From assembly GCA_024690405.1 (NCBI GenBank), contig JAILCU010000137.1:1-46063 (forward strand): a DNA stretch of 46,063 nt, written 5' to 3'. This document shows, piece after piece, positions 1-8,344 of this stretch (its first letter is position 1; each line of letters begins with the position of its first letter). This DNA is from Bacteroidales bacterium. GTDB taxonomy: Bacteria > Bacteroidota > Bacteroidia > Bacteroidales > Bacteroidaceae. The notes under the pieces were generated by a model. That model was not told the DNA's origin, did not search any database, and saw nothing but the letters and a program-made list of their open reading frames with translations. The translations under genes were made by a program, and so were the position numbers.

Positions 1-1758
1 CAGAGCCTGCTGGGTGTTGCCCTTACCTGTGGTCTCGTGGCCTTGAATCACCTCTACTTCGCTGGTAAGGATGCTGATGGCAGGATTGTATTCTGCCGTG
101 ACGGTCTTGTTCTCGCTGTCAACTGTGCAACTCAGCATGCCGTCCATGGAGAAATCAGAAGACGTGGGAGTTACATCCGTGGGCAGGAAGAAGGTACCGT
201 TGTTATATACGGCCGTCAGTCCGCTGACATCCTCTCGGGTGCAGGTGAGTTGCGTGCTTTCGGAGGCGTTGGTGATAACGACCTTCCAAGCCACCAATCC
301 GGCGGTGGTCAGGTTGATAGGATAGACGTCATAATAGGCATTTCCCGTACTCGCTGTCTCACCTATGAAATATACAGAACTTGCATAATAAGGTACGGCA
401 TAGCGACTGTTGCCCCAGAACCTAATACCCTTATCTGTTGTGTAGTCCATTGAAAAAGTAGACTCATCAGCCGTGGAAACAGGGAATTTAGAATTAGCAC
501 CATATAGATAACGACCATTAGGCATTTGCCAATATACCTTATTATTATTATCTCGAACAATTCGGGTGTAATAAGATACTTCATCTATGGCAGGACGCAA
601 GTTAAATTCATGGTCGAAAGTAAGTGGATAATTGGTAGTACCATAGACTATCTCAGACGAAGCGGGATAAACATATTTATCTGAATACGTGCTATGCGTT
701 TTTATGCGGATAACATACCAATTATCCGTATTGGCTTCAGGAATAGCAGAGAGTGGAGTAACATTATCTACCAGCTTATTCACAGCTGTATTCAACTGAG
801 TAGTGATTTCAGTAGTTACATCCGCTACCTTTGTGATAGTGAAATTGCCACCCACATCATTATAATTAATGATAGGCCCTTCATAATTGTTGCTTACGGC
901 AGCATAAACATCGCCTGTGACTGTTTTGATCTTGTAAATGCCCTCACTCTGGATAATCAGGCTAACTGCTACGGCATTATCTGAAAATGCCCACGCATAA
1001 CCGCTATAAGTTCCACCTGTAACAGGAACCGCAAACTTCTGAGCCCCTACATTATATAAATAATACTGGTCATCAGTACCTGTAGGATAGAATATCCACT
1101 GGCAATTGGTAGAAGTAGCATCAAAGGCCGTAGCATCAGTCTTACCACTTGACCAGACCCATTTCGTGCTGTTGGTAGCATCGTAGGTCATAGCACCGCG
1201 ACTAGTATTCGTATTGTTCAAAGTATAGATTTCAGATGCAGTGGGAGTAATCGTCGTGATTTCCTTTACTGCATAAATCTGGAATTGGTTGACGTTGGCA
1301 GTACCCTCAGACCAAGGGTGGACATTGCTTCCGCTGCGGTTCCAACTGTGTCCGTTGCAACTCGGAGCAAGATTACCACTGCTCTGGAAGTTCAGAGCCC
1401 AGCTGCCGCCGGTGTCTGAACCGATATAGGTATTGGCATTGGCCGTAGGTGTTCCCCAGTACTTGCTGGTGTATTTGTTCTGCACCGTCCAGGTGTCATC
1501 GCCGTTGCTGGTGAAGACATACACAGCCGCCTCTGTGGGCGAATCATCGTTCTTTCCCGTGTAGGCACTGCCTGTGTCCTTCATGTAGCCAGGAGCACCG
1601 TTGCCCACATAATACACTAAGTACTCCGTACCGCTCACAAGCGACGATTCGCTCGTAATCTGATCTCCGACAGCCACAGCATCCTGAGCTGCAACGCTTA
1701 CTACGCCGCACACGGCAAGCAGCACGAATCCTAAGAATCTCTCAATGTTCAGTTTCAT
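1..1758 (-). CDS. Secreted multidomain protein, N-terminal part (runs off the left edge)
   Basis: An open frame runs without a stop from an ATG at 1758 to base 1 (586 codons), so only the N-terminal part is present. It begins MKLNIERFLGFVLLAVCG and has a hydrophobic stretch ending near AAQ, a good signal peptide. The following residues are rich in Thr, Ser, Asn, Tyr and Trp, as in exported beta-rich proteins of Bacteroidota. The last 30 or so visible residues (SEVEVIQGHETTGKGNTQQA) resemble the N-terminal associated domain found before BNR-repeat sialidases in this phylum; that match is from memory and is tentative. No catalytic motif lies inside the window. A full Bacteroidota promoter sits 39-69 bp upstream of the start. 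It could be a sialidase, another glycan-active enzyme or an adhesin. Confidence 0.75.
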   Translation of the reverse strand, partial: MKLNIERFLGFVLLAVCGVVSVAAQDAVAVGDQITSESSLVSGTEYLVYYVGNGAPGYMKDTGSAYTGKNDDSPTEAAVYVFTSNGDDTWTVQNKYTSKYWGTPTANANTYIGSDTGGSWALNFQSSGNLAPSCNGHSWNRSGSNVHPWSEGTANVNQFQIYAVKEITTITPTASEIYTLNNTNTSRGAMTYDATNSTKWVWSSGKTDATAFDATSTNCQWIFYPTGTDDQYYLYNVGAQKFAVPVTGGTYSGYAWAFSDNAVAVSLIIQSEGIYKIKTVTGDVYAAVSNNYEGPIINYNDVGGNFTITKVADVTTEITTQLNTAVNKLVDNVTPLSAIPEANTDNWYVIRIKTHSTYSDKYVYPASSEIVYGTTNYPLTFDHEFNLRPAIDEVSYYTRIVRDNNNKVYWQMPNGRYLYGANSKFPVSTADESTFSMDYTTDKGIRFWGNSRYAVPYYASSVYFIGETASTGNAYYDVYPINLTTAGLVAWKVVITNASESTQLTCTREDVSGLTAVYNNGTFFLPTDVTPTSSDFSMDGMLSCTVDSENKTVTAEYNPAISILTSEVEVIQGHETTGKGNTQQAL

Positions 1759-1796
1759 ATTAATTATATTAGTTAGTTTACGCTTTAAAAACGCGG

Positions 1797-1827
1797 CAAA
1801 GGTACACTTTTTCCGCATACTATCAAA
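1797..1827 (-). promoter_or_regulatory. Bacteroidota promoter of the partial secreted gene
   Basis: On the minus strand TTTG (1824-1827) is followed after 19 bp by TACCTTTG (1797-1804). This is an exact match to the phylum's TTTG/TAnnTTTG consensus, and predicts transcription starting about 30 bp before the ATG at 1758. Confidence 0.75.
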
Positions 1828-2013
1828 ATTTCCTTTAGGAAAAGCACCGAAAGGTTTAAAAAAGTCTATAAAGGGGGGCAAAGACACGACGAAAAGGATG
1901 ACATAACGACTACATGGCATGAAATTATTCTTAGTTCTGTTCCGTATTATTCAATCGCTCTTTCATGGCCCCGGCTACTGCCAATGGTCCAAGCTGTGCC
2001 CCACAAACAACAA

Positions 2014-2045
2014 CTGGCGCGTAGCCTTCCTTTGCTACGCGCCAG
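2014..2045 (-). terminator. 12-bp perfect hairpin downstream of the lipoprotein gene
   Basis: CTGGCGCGTAGC (2014-2025) pairs perfectly with 2034-2045 across an 8-base loop. Read on the minus strand it is followed by TTGTTGTTTG, so it is a good rho-independent terminator for the gene ending at 2138. The rest of 1828-2137 shows no gene. Confidence 0.65.
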
Positions 2046-2137
2046 CCTAATTCCTTTAAGCCCTTAAGAATACAACCGCTGCATCTTAAAAGCCGCCCTC
2101 CCGTTTGGGTTGATCAGAGGGGAGAGAGCTCCGTTCC

Positions 2138-2965
2138 TTAATACTTATCCTCTATCTCGTCCTCTCTGTCCTCAATATAGTCTACAAAACGCTCTCTGAG
2201 TTCTTTGGGGATAGAAGAGTCTTTCTTCACACGTTTCTCGATGCTCCACAACTGGTCTTCGATGCGCTTGGCGGCACTCCCGTTATCGTTGCGCAACTCT
2301 CTGTCGTAACGCGACAGCATGCCATAGATACCATACTTACGGCAGAGGCCGTCCAGTGTCATCGGATAGGTCTTGGGAGCAGAAGGTGCAGGCTTGGCGG
2401 CAGGTGTCTCCACAACCTGGGAAGTGATGGGAGCCGCCACGAGTTCGGGTGCCGGAGTCTGTACATTATTGGTCGCCGGAGCAACGAGATCCAACACATT
2501 GAAGTCCATACGCACACCTTTGGTCTTTTCCAACAGAGCCGTCACTTCGCTGCTTGACAGGTACCTGTCGTCCTCGTTGGCAATGGAGAAGACGATGTTA
2601 CGCTCCACCTGTACTCCGCCGTTATACACAGGGAGCAGGTTGGGCAAGTCTTCGGCTGCTAGAACGATATCGTCGCGCAGACGAATACCGCGATCGTCCA
2701 GAGGCAGCAGGTCGATGGACAAGGTGTTGAGGTAGAGGTTGGCATCCTTGCGCACCGGCACAACGGCCTGAATAGTCCATTCGTCGCTCTCATCTGGGTT
2801 TTGCACGGAGTACAATTTCACATCAGCGCCCAGACTGAAACAGGTAAAAGCGTTACCGGCAAACTCCACCGTGTTCTTTGGAATATAAATCTCTGTCGGT
2901 TTCTCCGAGGTGCAAGCAATAGCCAACAAGGCTATCGCAGCAAAGAAAAATAGGTTCTTTTTCAT
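2138..2965 (-). CDS. Lipoprotein of unknown function
   Basis: A 275-residue protein starting MKKNLFFFAAIALLAIAC; LAIAC is a lipobox with the acylated Cys at residue 18, so it should be membrane-anchored after export. A longer frame opens at 3022, but the promoter -7 box lies at 3010-3017, which would put that ATG upstream of the RNA start; 2965 is therefore preferred. No known family was recognised. The middle is a predicted beta-rich region, followed by a Pro/Ala-rich linker (about residues 180-210). The C-terminal 60 residues are highly charged and probably helical (KRIEDQLWSIEKRVKK, then an Asp/Glu-rich end). It is a single-gene unit with its own promoter and a downstream hairpin. Confidence 0.8.
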   Translation of the reverse strand: MKKNLFFFAAIALLAIACTSEKPTEIYIPKNTVEFAGNAFTCFSLGADVKLYSVQNPDESDEWTIQAVVPVRKDANLYLNTLSIDLLPLDDRGIRLRDDIVLAAEDLPNLLPVYNGGVQVERNIVFSIANEDDRYLSSSEVTALLEKTKGVRMDFNVLDLVAPATNNVQTPAPELVAAPITSQVVETPAAKPAPSAPKTYPMTLDGLCRKYGIYGMLSRYDRELRNDNGSAAKRIEDQLWSIEKRVKKDSSIPKELRERFVDYIEDREDEIEDKY

Positions 2966-3009
2966 ATCCGTAATCATTTTGTTTAATATAATACTCCGAA
3001 AAATCTGTG

Positions 3010-3041
3010 CAAATATACTCATTTATTTCTAACTTTGTCAA
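3010..3041 (-). promoter_or_regulatory. Bacteroidota promoter of the lipoprotein gene
   Basis: Minus strand TTG (3039-3041), 21 bp, then TATATTTG (3010-3017). The expected RNA start is near 3003, leaving a leader of about 38 bases before the ATG at 2965. Confidence 0.6.
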
Positions 3042-3131
3042 CAAACACGCTTATTTTAGTTTTTTTCACAGATTTCAAGCGAACTAACGGGCAACAATCC
3101 TTTAAGGAGCGCATCCTCCACAAGTGGGTTA

Positions 3132-3395
3132 CTTATATCGAATGGAAAGGACACTTACATCAAAAGGAAAGGGCTCTTACATCGAAAGGAAAGGGCACTT
3201 ACATCGAAAGGAAAGGGCTCTTACATCAAAAGGAAAGGGCACTTACATCGAAAAGAAAGGGCACTTACATCAAAAGGAAAGGGCTCTTACATCAAAAGGA
3301 AAGGGCACTTACATCGAAAGGAAAGGGCACTTACATCGAAAGGAAAGGGCACTTACATCGAAAGGAAAGGGCACTTACATCGAAAGGAAGAGGTT
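3132..3395. repeat. 22-bp tandem repeat array, 12 units
   Basis: Units begin every 22 bp from 3132 with the consensus CTTACATCRAAAGGAAAGGG plus CA or CT. The first unit (CTTATATCGAATGG...) and the last (3374-3395) are degenerate and the middle ten are nearly identical. There are no variable spacers, so it is not a CRISPR array. Because 22 is not a multiple of 3, all three frames stay open and give repetitive Lys/Glu-rich reading frames that I consider spurious. Confidence 0.9.
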
Positions 3396-3461
3396 TGTCT
3401 CACGGGTGAGACAGAAGTGTCTCACGTATGAGACAAAACAGTCTCACCTGTGAGACAGTTT
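3396..3461. repeat. Three palindromes of TGTCTCAC/GTGAGACA type, 22 bp apart
   Basis: Three inverted repeats, TGTCTCACGGGTGAGACA (3396-3413), TGTCTCACGTATGAGACA (3418-3435) and GTCTCACCTGTGAGAC (3441-3456), have centres exactly 22 bp apart and continue the register of the preceding array. They may be protein-binding sites or part of a composite repeat. The rest of the gap up to 3930 shows no convincing gene. Confidence 0.85.
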
Positions 3462-3737
3462 GCTGTTACCTTTTGTGACAAGCAGAATGACAGCAGAAGC
3501 GGGCTTTAATATCCTAATCTTTCGGCTGCATCAACCTGAGTGCTACGACACGACCTTCCGGCATGGCATTAAAAAAAAGACAAGCCACAGGGGATAGACA
3601 ACACGGTGCTCCTCTCTCTTCCCTACTCCACCGCCAGCATCATCCTTCTGTGCCTCATTTTTCCCTAAAGGTTCTGCAGACGGTGTTAAAGGAGAAAAAT
3701 CGGCTAAAAGCATCACATCCCTCACCCATCCATCACC

Positions 3738-3797
3738 AAAAGCGTCACCCGACAAAGCCTTTATTACAAAGCATTTTGAGGAAAAAGTGACGCTTTT
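3738..3797. repeat. 11-bp inverted repeat (AAAAGCGTCAC / GTGACGCTTTT)
   Basis: AAAAGCGTCAC at 3738-3748 is exactly inverted at 3787-3797, with 38 bp between the arms. It lies in the gene-free stretch upstream of the carB terminator. Function unknown. Confidence 0.5.
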
Positions 3798-3936
3798 ACG
3801 CTTTTTATAGGAAAAAGCCTAGTGCGCGCGCGAGGCTTTGTCTATAAAGTTGGAAGTAAGGTACACCTTATTTTTATACACGCGCATAAGAAATAAAGAA
3901 AAAAGAAAATTGAAAAACACCTATGAAAAACAGAAC

Positions 3937-3972
3937 AAAGAGGAACAACACCCATTGGCGCTGTTCCTCTTT
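3937..3972 (-). terminator. Rho-independent terminator of carB
   Basis: An 11-bp perfect stem (3937-3947 with 3962-3972, AAAGAGGAACA type) and a 14-base loop lie 51 bp beyond the carB stop. On the minus strand it is followed by a T-rich run (TTCTGTTTTTC). Confidence 0.75.
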
Positions 3973-4023
3973 TAATCATTCCGTTTGATTTTCTAACTTA
4001 CAATCTTCCGGTTTCCTTACTTC

Positions 4024-7000
4024 CTACGCATTGTATTCCTGCCACGACTTGATCTTGATGTCCTTGAGTTCGAGCGTGGTGCACGCCTGGATGAAGGCCT
4101 TGGCAAGACGGGTGTTGGTCATCAGGGGGATGTTGTGGTCGATGGCAGCGCGACGGATGCGGTAACCGTTGGTGAGTTCGCGCTTGGAATGGTTCTTCGG
4201 CACATTGATGATGAGGTCGAAGCGGTGCTGGGCGATGAGGTGAAGGACGTTGTTGTCATCCTCCTCGTCGGGCCAACTGACGCTGCGCGCAAAGACCCCG
4301 TTCTGGTTGAGGAAGGCGCAGGTGCCCTCGGTGGCATAGACGTCGAAGCCCTTGCGGACCAGTTGACGTGCGGGTTCGAGCAAATCGAGTTTACCCTTGG
4401 CGCCACCGCTGGAGATGAGGACGGCCTTCTCGGGCAGACGATAGCCGGTGGAGATGAGGGCGTTGAGGAGCGCCTCGTTGAGGTCGTCGCCCAGGCACCC
4501 TACCTCGCCCGTGCTGCTCATGTCCACGCCGAGGACGGGGTCGGCATTCTGCAGTCGTGCGAAGGAGAACTGACTGGCCTTGACGCCGATGCGGTCGATG
4601 TCGAACTCGCTCTTCTCGGGACGCTGATAGGGGGCGTCGAGCATAATCTTGGTAGCGGTCTCGATGAAGTTGCGCTTGAGGATCTTGGAGACGAAGGGGA
4701 AGGAGCGGGAGGCGCGGAGGTTGCACTCGATGACCTTGACCTCGCGGTTCTTGGCGAGGAACTGGATGTTGAAGGGTCCGCTGATATTCAATTCCGCTGC
4801 AATCTTATGCGCTATCTTCTTCATCTGACGTATGGTGGAGAAATAGACGTGCTGCGCAGGGAAAATCATGGTGGCATCACCCGAGTGGACGCCGGCATAC
4901 TCGATGTGCTCGGAGATGGCGTACTCCACAATCTCACCCTTGTCGGCCACGGCGTCGAACTCGATTTCCTTGGTCTCCTGCATGAACTGCGAGACCACGA
5001 CGGGGAATTCCTTGGAGACCTCGGTAGCCATCTTGAGGAAGCGCTCGAGTTCCTCGTCGTCGTAGCAGACGTTCATGGCTGCGCCGGAGAGGACATAACT
5101 GGGTCGCACGAGCACGGGATAGCCCACCTCGGCGACGAACTCCTTGATGTCGTCGAGGGACGTCAGCGCGCGCCATGCGGGCTGGTCCACGCCGAGTTTG
5201 TCGAGCATGGCGGAGAACTTGTCGCGGTTCTCGGCCCGGTCGATGTCCACGGGCGAGGTGCCGAGGACGGGAACGCCCTGACGGTGGAGTTTCATGGCCA
5301 GGTTGTTGGGAATCTGTCCGCCCACGGAGACGATGACGCCGCGGGGCTGCTCGAGGTCGATGACATCAAGCACACGTTCGAGGGTGAGTTCGTCGAAGTA
5401 GAGGCGGTCGCACATGTCGTAGTCCGTGGAGACGGTCTCGGGGTTGTAGTTGATCATGATGGACTTATACCCGAGTTTGCGCGCGGTGTTGATGGCGTTG
5501 ACCGAACACCAGTCGAACTCCACACTGGAGCCGATGCGGTAGGCGCCGGAGCCAAGTACGATGACGGATTTCTCGTTGGAATAGTAGTTGATGTCGTGAG
5601 CAGGGATATAGGCGGGGGCCCCTCCTTCGGCCCCCGAGGGGGCCACGACACCTTTGCCCGATGTTGTGAATGGATCCTTGAATGCGGGCGTGTGGGTATA
5701 GGTGAAATAGAGGTAGTTGGTGAGGTCGGGATGCTCGCTGGCCACGGTGGGTATGCGCTTGACGGAGGGCAGGATGCCGCGCTGCTGGCGATGACGCCGC
5801 ACTTCGAGGTTCTCTTTCTCGAGGCTGCCGCTGCCGGGTTTGAGGACGAAACGGGCAATCTGGAAGTCGCTGAACCCTGCCTGCTTGACTTCGAGGAGGA
5901 AGGCATCGGGCAACTCATCGAGGCTGTTGTAACGCTCCAGTTGGTGCTTGAGGTCGACGATGTGCTTCATGCGGGTGATGAACCAGGGGTCAATCTTGGT
6001 GAGTTGTTCGATGCGCTCGACGGTGTAGCCCCGTTCGAGGGCCTCGGCAATGGCAAAGATGCGGAGGTCGGTGGGGTTCTCGAGGGCATCGTCGAGGTCG
6101 TCGAAATGGGTGTGCTCGTTGCCCACAAAGCCGTGCATGCCCTGCCCGATCATGCGCAAGCCCTTCTGCAGCATCTCCTCGAAGGAGCGGCCGATGGACA
6201 TGATCTCGCCGACGGATTTCATGGAAGAGCCGATCTGACGCGACACGCCGGCGAACTTGGTGAGGTCCCAACGAGGGATCTTGCAGATCATATAGTCCAG
6301 TGAGGGAGCGACGTAGGCGGAGTTGGTAGTACCCATCTCACCAATCTGGTCGAGGGTGTAGCCGAGGGCTATCTTGGCGGCCACGAAGGCGAGGGGATAG
6401 CCGGTGGCCTTGGAAGCCAGGGCACTGGAGCGGGAGAGACGGGCGTTGATCTCAATGATGCGGTAGTCGTTGGTAACGGCGTTGAAGGCGAACTGGATAT
6501 TGCACTCGCCGACGATGCCGAGATGCTTGACGCAGCGGATGGTGATGTCCTGCAGCATCTCGACCTGCTGAGGCGTAAGGGAGCAGGTGGGCGCCACGAC
6601 GATGCTCTCGCCGGTGTGGATGCCGAGGGGGTCGAAATTCTCCATGGAGGCTACGGTGAAGCAGCGGTCGTTGGCATCGCGGATGCACTCGAACTCAATC
6701 TCCTTCCACCCCTTGAGGCTCTCCTCGACGAGGATCTGCGGGGCAAAGGTGAACGCGCTCTCGGCGAGTTCGATGAACTTCTCCTCATCGGGGCAGATGC
6801 CACTGCCAAGGCCTCCGAGGGCATAGGCCGAACGCACCATGATGGGGAAACCGATCTGCCGGGCTGCCCGGAGGGCATCGTCCATGTTCTCCACGGCGTG
6901 GCTGACGGGCACCTTGAGGTTGACCTCTGCGAGTTTCTTGACAAAGAGGTCGCGGTCCTCGGTGTTCATGATGGCCTCGACGCTGGTGCCGAGCACCTCG

Positions 7001-7332
7001 ACGCCATATTCCTTGAGCGTGCCGTTGAGGTAGAGTTCGGTGCCGCAGTTGAGCGCCGTCTGTCCACCAAAAGCAAGAAGGATGCCATCGGGGCGCTCCT
7101 TCTTGATAATTTCAGTCACAAAATAGGGTGTCACAGGCTGGAAATACACCTTGTCTGCGATTCCCTCCGATGTCTGGATCGTAGCGATATTGGGGTTGAC
7201 GAGGACGCTGGCAATGCCTTCTTCGCGCAGGGCCTTCAGGGCTTGCGAACCGGAGTAGTCGAACTCACCAGCCTGTCCGATTTTCAAGGCGCCGCTTCCT
7301 AATACCAGCACCTTCTTCATGTCTTTTTTCAT
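4024..7332 (-). CDS. carB: Carbamoyl-phosphate synthase large subunit
   Basis: Makes carbamoyl phosphate from bicarbonate, ammonia (from the glutaminase subunit CarA) and two ATP, for pyrimidine and arginine synthesis in the cytoplasm. The 1102-residue protein has the expected order: first ATP-grasp half from VLVLGSGALKIGQAGEFDYS, oligomerisation region, second ATP-grasp half from VIVLGSGAYRIGSSVEFDW, and a C-terminal MGS-like allosteric domain (last 150 residues or so). Length is normal to slightly long. The linker before the second half carries an extra VAPSGAEGGAP encoded by a GC-rich palindrome (5613-5648). The start at 7332 gives MKKDMKKVLVLGSG, as in relatives; ATG 7320 is also possible. 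carA is not in the window. purU ends 17 bp upstream, so the two are probably cotranscribed, with a terminator after carB. Confidence 0.97.
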   Translation of the reverse strand: MKKDMKKVLVLGSGALKIGQAGEFDYSGSQALKALREEGIASVLVNPNIATIQTSEGIADKVYFQPVTPYFVTEIIKKERPDGILLAFGGQTALNCGTELYLNGTLKEYGVEVLGTSVEAIMNTEDRDLFVKKLAEVNLKVPVSHAVENMDDALRAARQIGFPIMVRSAYALGGLGSGICPDEEKFIELAESAFTFAPQILVEESLKGWKEIEFECIRDANDRCFTVASMENFDPLGIHTGESIVVAPTCSLTPQQVEMLQDITIRCVKHLGIVGECNIQFAFNAVTNDYRIIEINARLSRSSALASKATGYPLAFVAAKIALGYTLDQIGEMGTTNSAYVAPSLDYMICKIPRWDLTKFAGVSRQIGSSMKSVGEIMSIGRSFEEMLQKGLRMIGQGMHGFVGNEHTHFDDLDDALENPTDLRIFAIAEALERGYTVERIEQLTKIDPWFITRMKHIVDLKHQLERYNSLDELPDAFLLEVKQAGFSDFQIARFVLKPGSGSLEKENLEVRRHRQQRGILPSVKRIPTVASEHPDLTNYLYFTYTHTPAFKDPFTTSGKGVVAPSGAEGGAPAYIPAHDINYYSNEKSVIVLGSGAYRIGSSVEFDWCSVNAINTARKLGYKSIMINYNPETVSTDYDMCDRLYFDELTLERVLDVIDLEQPRGVIVSVGGQIPNNLAMKLHRQGVPVLGTSPVDIDRAENRDKFSAMLDKLGVDQPAWRALTSLDDIKEFVAEVGYPVLVRPSYVLSGAAMNVCYDDEELERFLKMATEVSKEFPVVVSQFMQETKEIEFDAVADKGEIVEYAISEHIEYAGVHSGDATMIFPAQHVYFSTIRQMKKIAHKIAAELNISGPFNIQFLAKNREVKVIECNLRASRSFPFVSKILKRNFIETATKIMLDAPYQRPEKSEFDIDRIGVKASQFSFARLQNADPVLGVDMSSTGEVGCLGDDLNEALLNALISTGYRLPEKAVLISSGGAKGKLDLLEPARQLVRKGFDVYATEGTCAFLNQNGVFARSVSWPDEEDDNNVLHLIAQHRFDLIINVPKNHSKRELTNGYRIRRAAIDHNIPLMTNTRLAKAFIQACTTLELKDIKIKSWQEYNA
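5613..5648. repeat. GC-rich palindrome inserted in the carB linker
   Basis: GGGGGCCCCTCCTTCGG is followed by a partly complementary CCCCCGAGGGGGCC, forming an imperfect hairpin in the coding sequence. It keeps frame and encodes Ala/Gly/Pro-rich residues between the two CarB halves. It resembles GC-rich intergenic palindromes elsewhere in the window. Confidence 0.55.
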
Positions 7333-7349
7333 AGAGCAAATCTATTTTG

Positions 7350-8213
7350 TTAACTGAAAATAATGGTTTTATTCTTATATGTAAGTATCTTACGCTCGAT
7401 ATGCTTGGATACGGCCCTGGAGAGGACGATTTTCTCCAGGTCCTTGCCCTTGAGGACCAGACTCTCGGGCGTGTCCTTGTGGGTGATGCGCGCCACATCC
7501 TGGTCGATGATGGGTCCGGCATCGAGTTCGGCCGTGACGTAGTGCGAGGTCGCCCCAATGATCTTGACGCCTCGCTCCCAGGCCTGATGATAGGGCTTTG
7601 CGCCGACGAAAGCGGGGAGGAAGGAGTGGTGGATGTTGATGATATGATGGGGGTAGGCCGCTATCATCTCGTCGCTGATAATCTGCATGTATCGCGCCAA
7701 GACGATGAAGGTGACGTGCTCGCGACGCAGCAGTTCCATCTCGGCCGCCTCGACCTCTGCCTTGTTGCTGTGGTCCTTGTTGACAGCCCAGACGTAATAA
7801 GGGATATCGAACTGCTCGGCCACGAAACGCAGGTCCTCGTGGTTGCTGATGATGCAAGGGATGTCGACGGCCCATTCGCCCGCCTTGTAACGCGCCAGGA
7901 GGTCGTAGAGGCAGTGGCTCATGCGACTGACAAAGATGGCCATGCGGGGTCGCTCGTCGGAGAAATAGAGGTTGAAAGTCATCTCATAGCGCTGCGCATA
8001 GAGCGTGGAGAGATATTCCTTGATTTTGTCGCGTGGGATGAGGAAGCGTTGCAACTGCCATTCAATGCGCATAAAGAAGATGCCGTCTTCGCGGTCGACG
8101 TACTGGTCGAGATAAATGATGTTGCCTTGGTTATCGGTGATAAATTTTGTTACCTCGGAAATGATTCCTGGTTGGTCTGGACAGTGTAGCAAAAGGATGG
8201 CACTTGCTTCCAT
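7350..8213 (-). CDS. purU: Formyltetrahydrofolate deformylase
   Basis: Hydrolyses 10-formyltetrahydrofolate to formate and tetrahydrofolate, balancing one-carbon pools and feeding formate to purine synthesis. The 287-residue protein has an N-terminal ACT domain (about 1-80, LLLHCPDQPGIISEVTKFI) and a formyltransferase-type catalytic domain. That domain contains N193-I-H195-H-S-F-L-P and D231 in ELDAGPII, the Asn-His-Asp set of the family. The frame is open up to 8426, but those extra residues overlap the divergent mutS2 gene and the promoter, so the ATG at 8213 (MEASAILLLH) is chosen. It is the first gene of a likely purU-carB unit. Confidence 0.95.
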   Translation of the reverse strand: MEASAILLLHCPDQPGIISEVTKFITDNQGNIIYLDQYVDREDGIFFMRIEWQLQRFLIPRDKIKEYLSTLYAQRYEMTFNLYFSDERPRMAIFVSRMSHCLYDLLARYKAGEWAVDIPCIISNHEDLRFVAEQFDIPYYVWAVNKDHSNKAEVEAAEMELLRREHVTFIVLARYMQIISDEMIAAYPHHIINIHHSFLPAFVGAKPYHQAWERGVKIIGATSHYVTAELDAGPIIDQDVARITHKDTPESLVLKGKDLEKIVLSRAVSKHIERKILTYKNKTIIFS

Positions 8214-8242
8214 TAACAAACGTATTTGTGCTTTTTCGGCGG

Positions 8243-8250
8243 CAAAGGTA
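8243..8250 (-). promoter_or_regulatory. Promoter -7 box of purU
   Basis: TACCTTTG on the minus strand, 30 bp before the purU ATG. No good -33 element is seen at the usual spacing. Confidence 0.55.
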
Positions 8251-8314
8251 GTGATAAAATACGATTTACGCTGACAATTTTTAAATTTTCTTTCATTGCG
8301 CCTGTCATTTTTAT

Positions 8315-8322
8315 TATCTTTG
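8315..8322 (+). promoter_or_regulatory. Promoter -7 box of mutS2
   Basis: TATCTTTG on the plus strand, 22 bp before the mutS2 ATG and divergent from the purU promoter. The -33 element is not clear. Confidence 0.55.
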
Positions 8323-8344
8323 CACCCTGAAAAGTGAAAAAACG

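Noticed and set aside
363-984. Small open frames on both strands near the left edge
   Set aside because: They lie inside the long minus-strand frame of the partial secreted protein, in other frames.
3035-3453. Overlapping repetitive reading frames with Lys/Glu/Arg/Leu repeats
   Set aside because: They come from the 22-bp array, which is open in all frames because the unit is not a multiple of three.
3132-3461. CRISPR array
   Set aside because: There are no unique spacers; units are contiguous and no cas genes are present.
3543-3790. Two opposing small open frames of 70-75 codons
   Set aside because: Composition is not protein-like, they overlap each other, and no start signal or family resemblance was found.
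4135-6303. 722-codon open frame on the plus strand inside carB
   Set aside because: It is antisense to a fully conserved carB, rich in Asp/Glu/Val/Leu as expected for the complement of GC-rich codons, and matches no family.
7337-7344. TAGATTTG as a separate promoter -7 box for carB
   Set aside because: It is too close to the carB ATG at 7332 and has no -33 element; transcription from purU is more likely.
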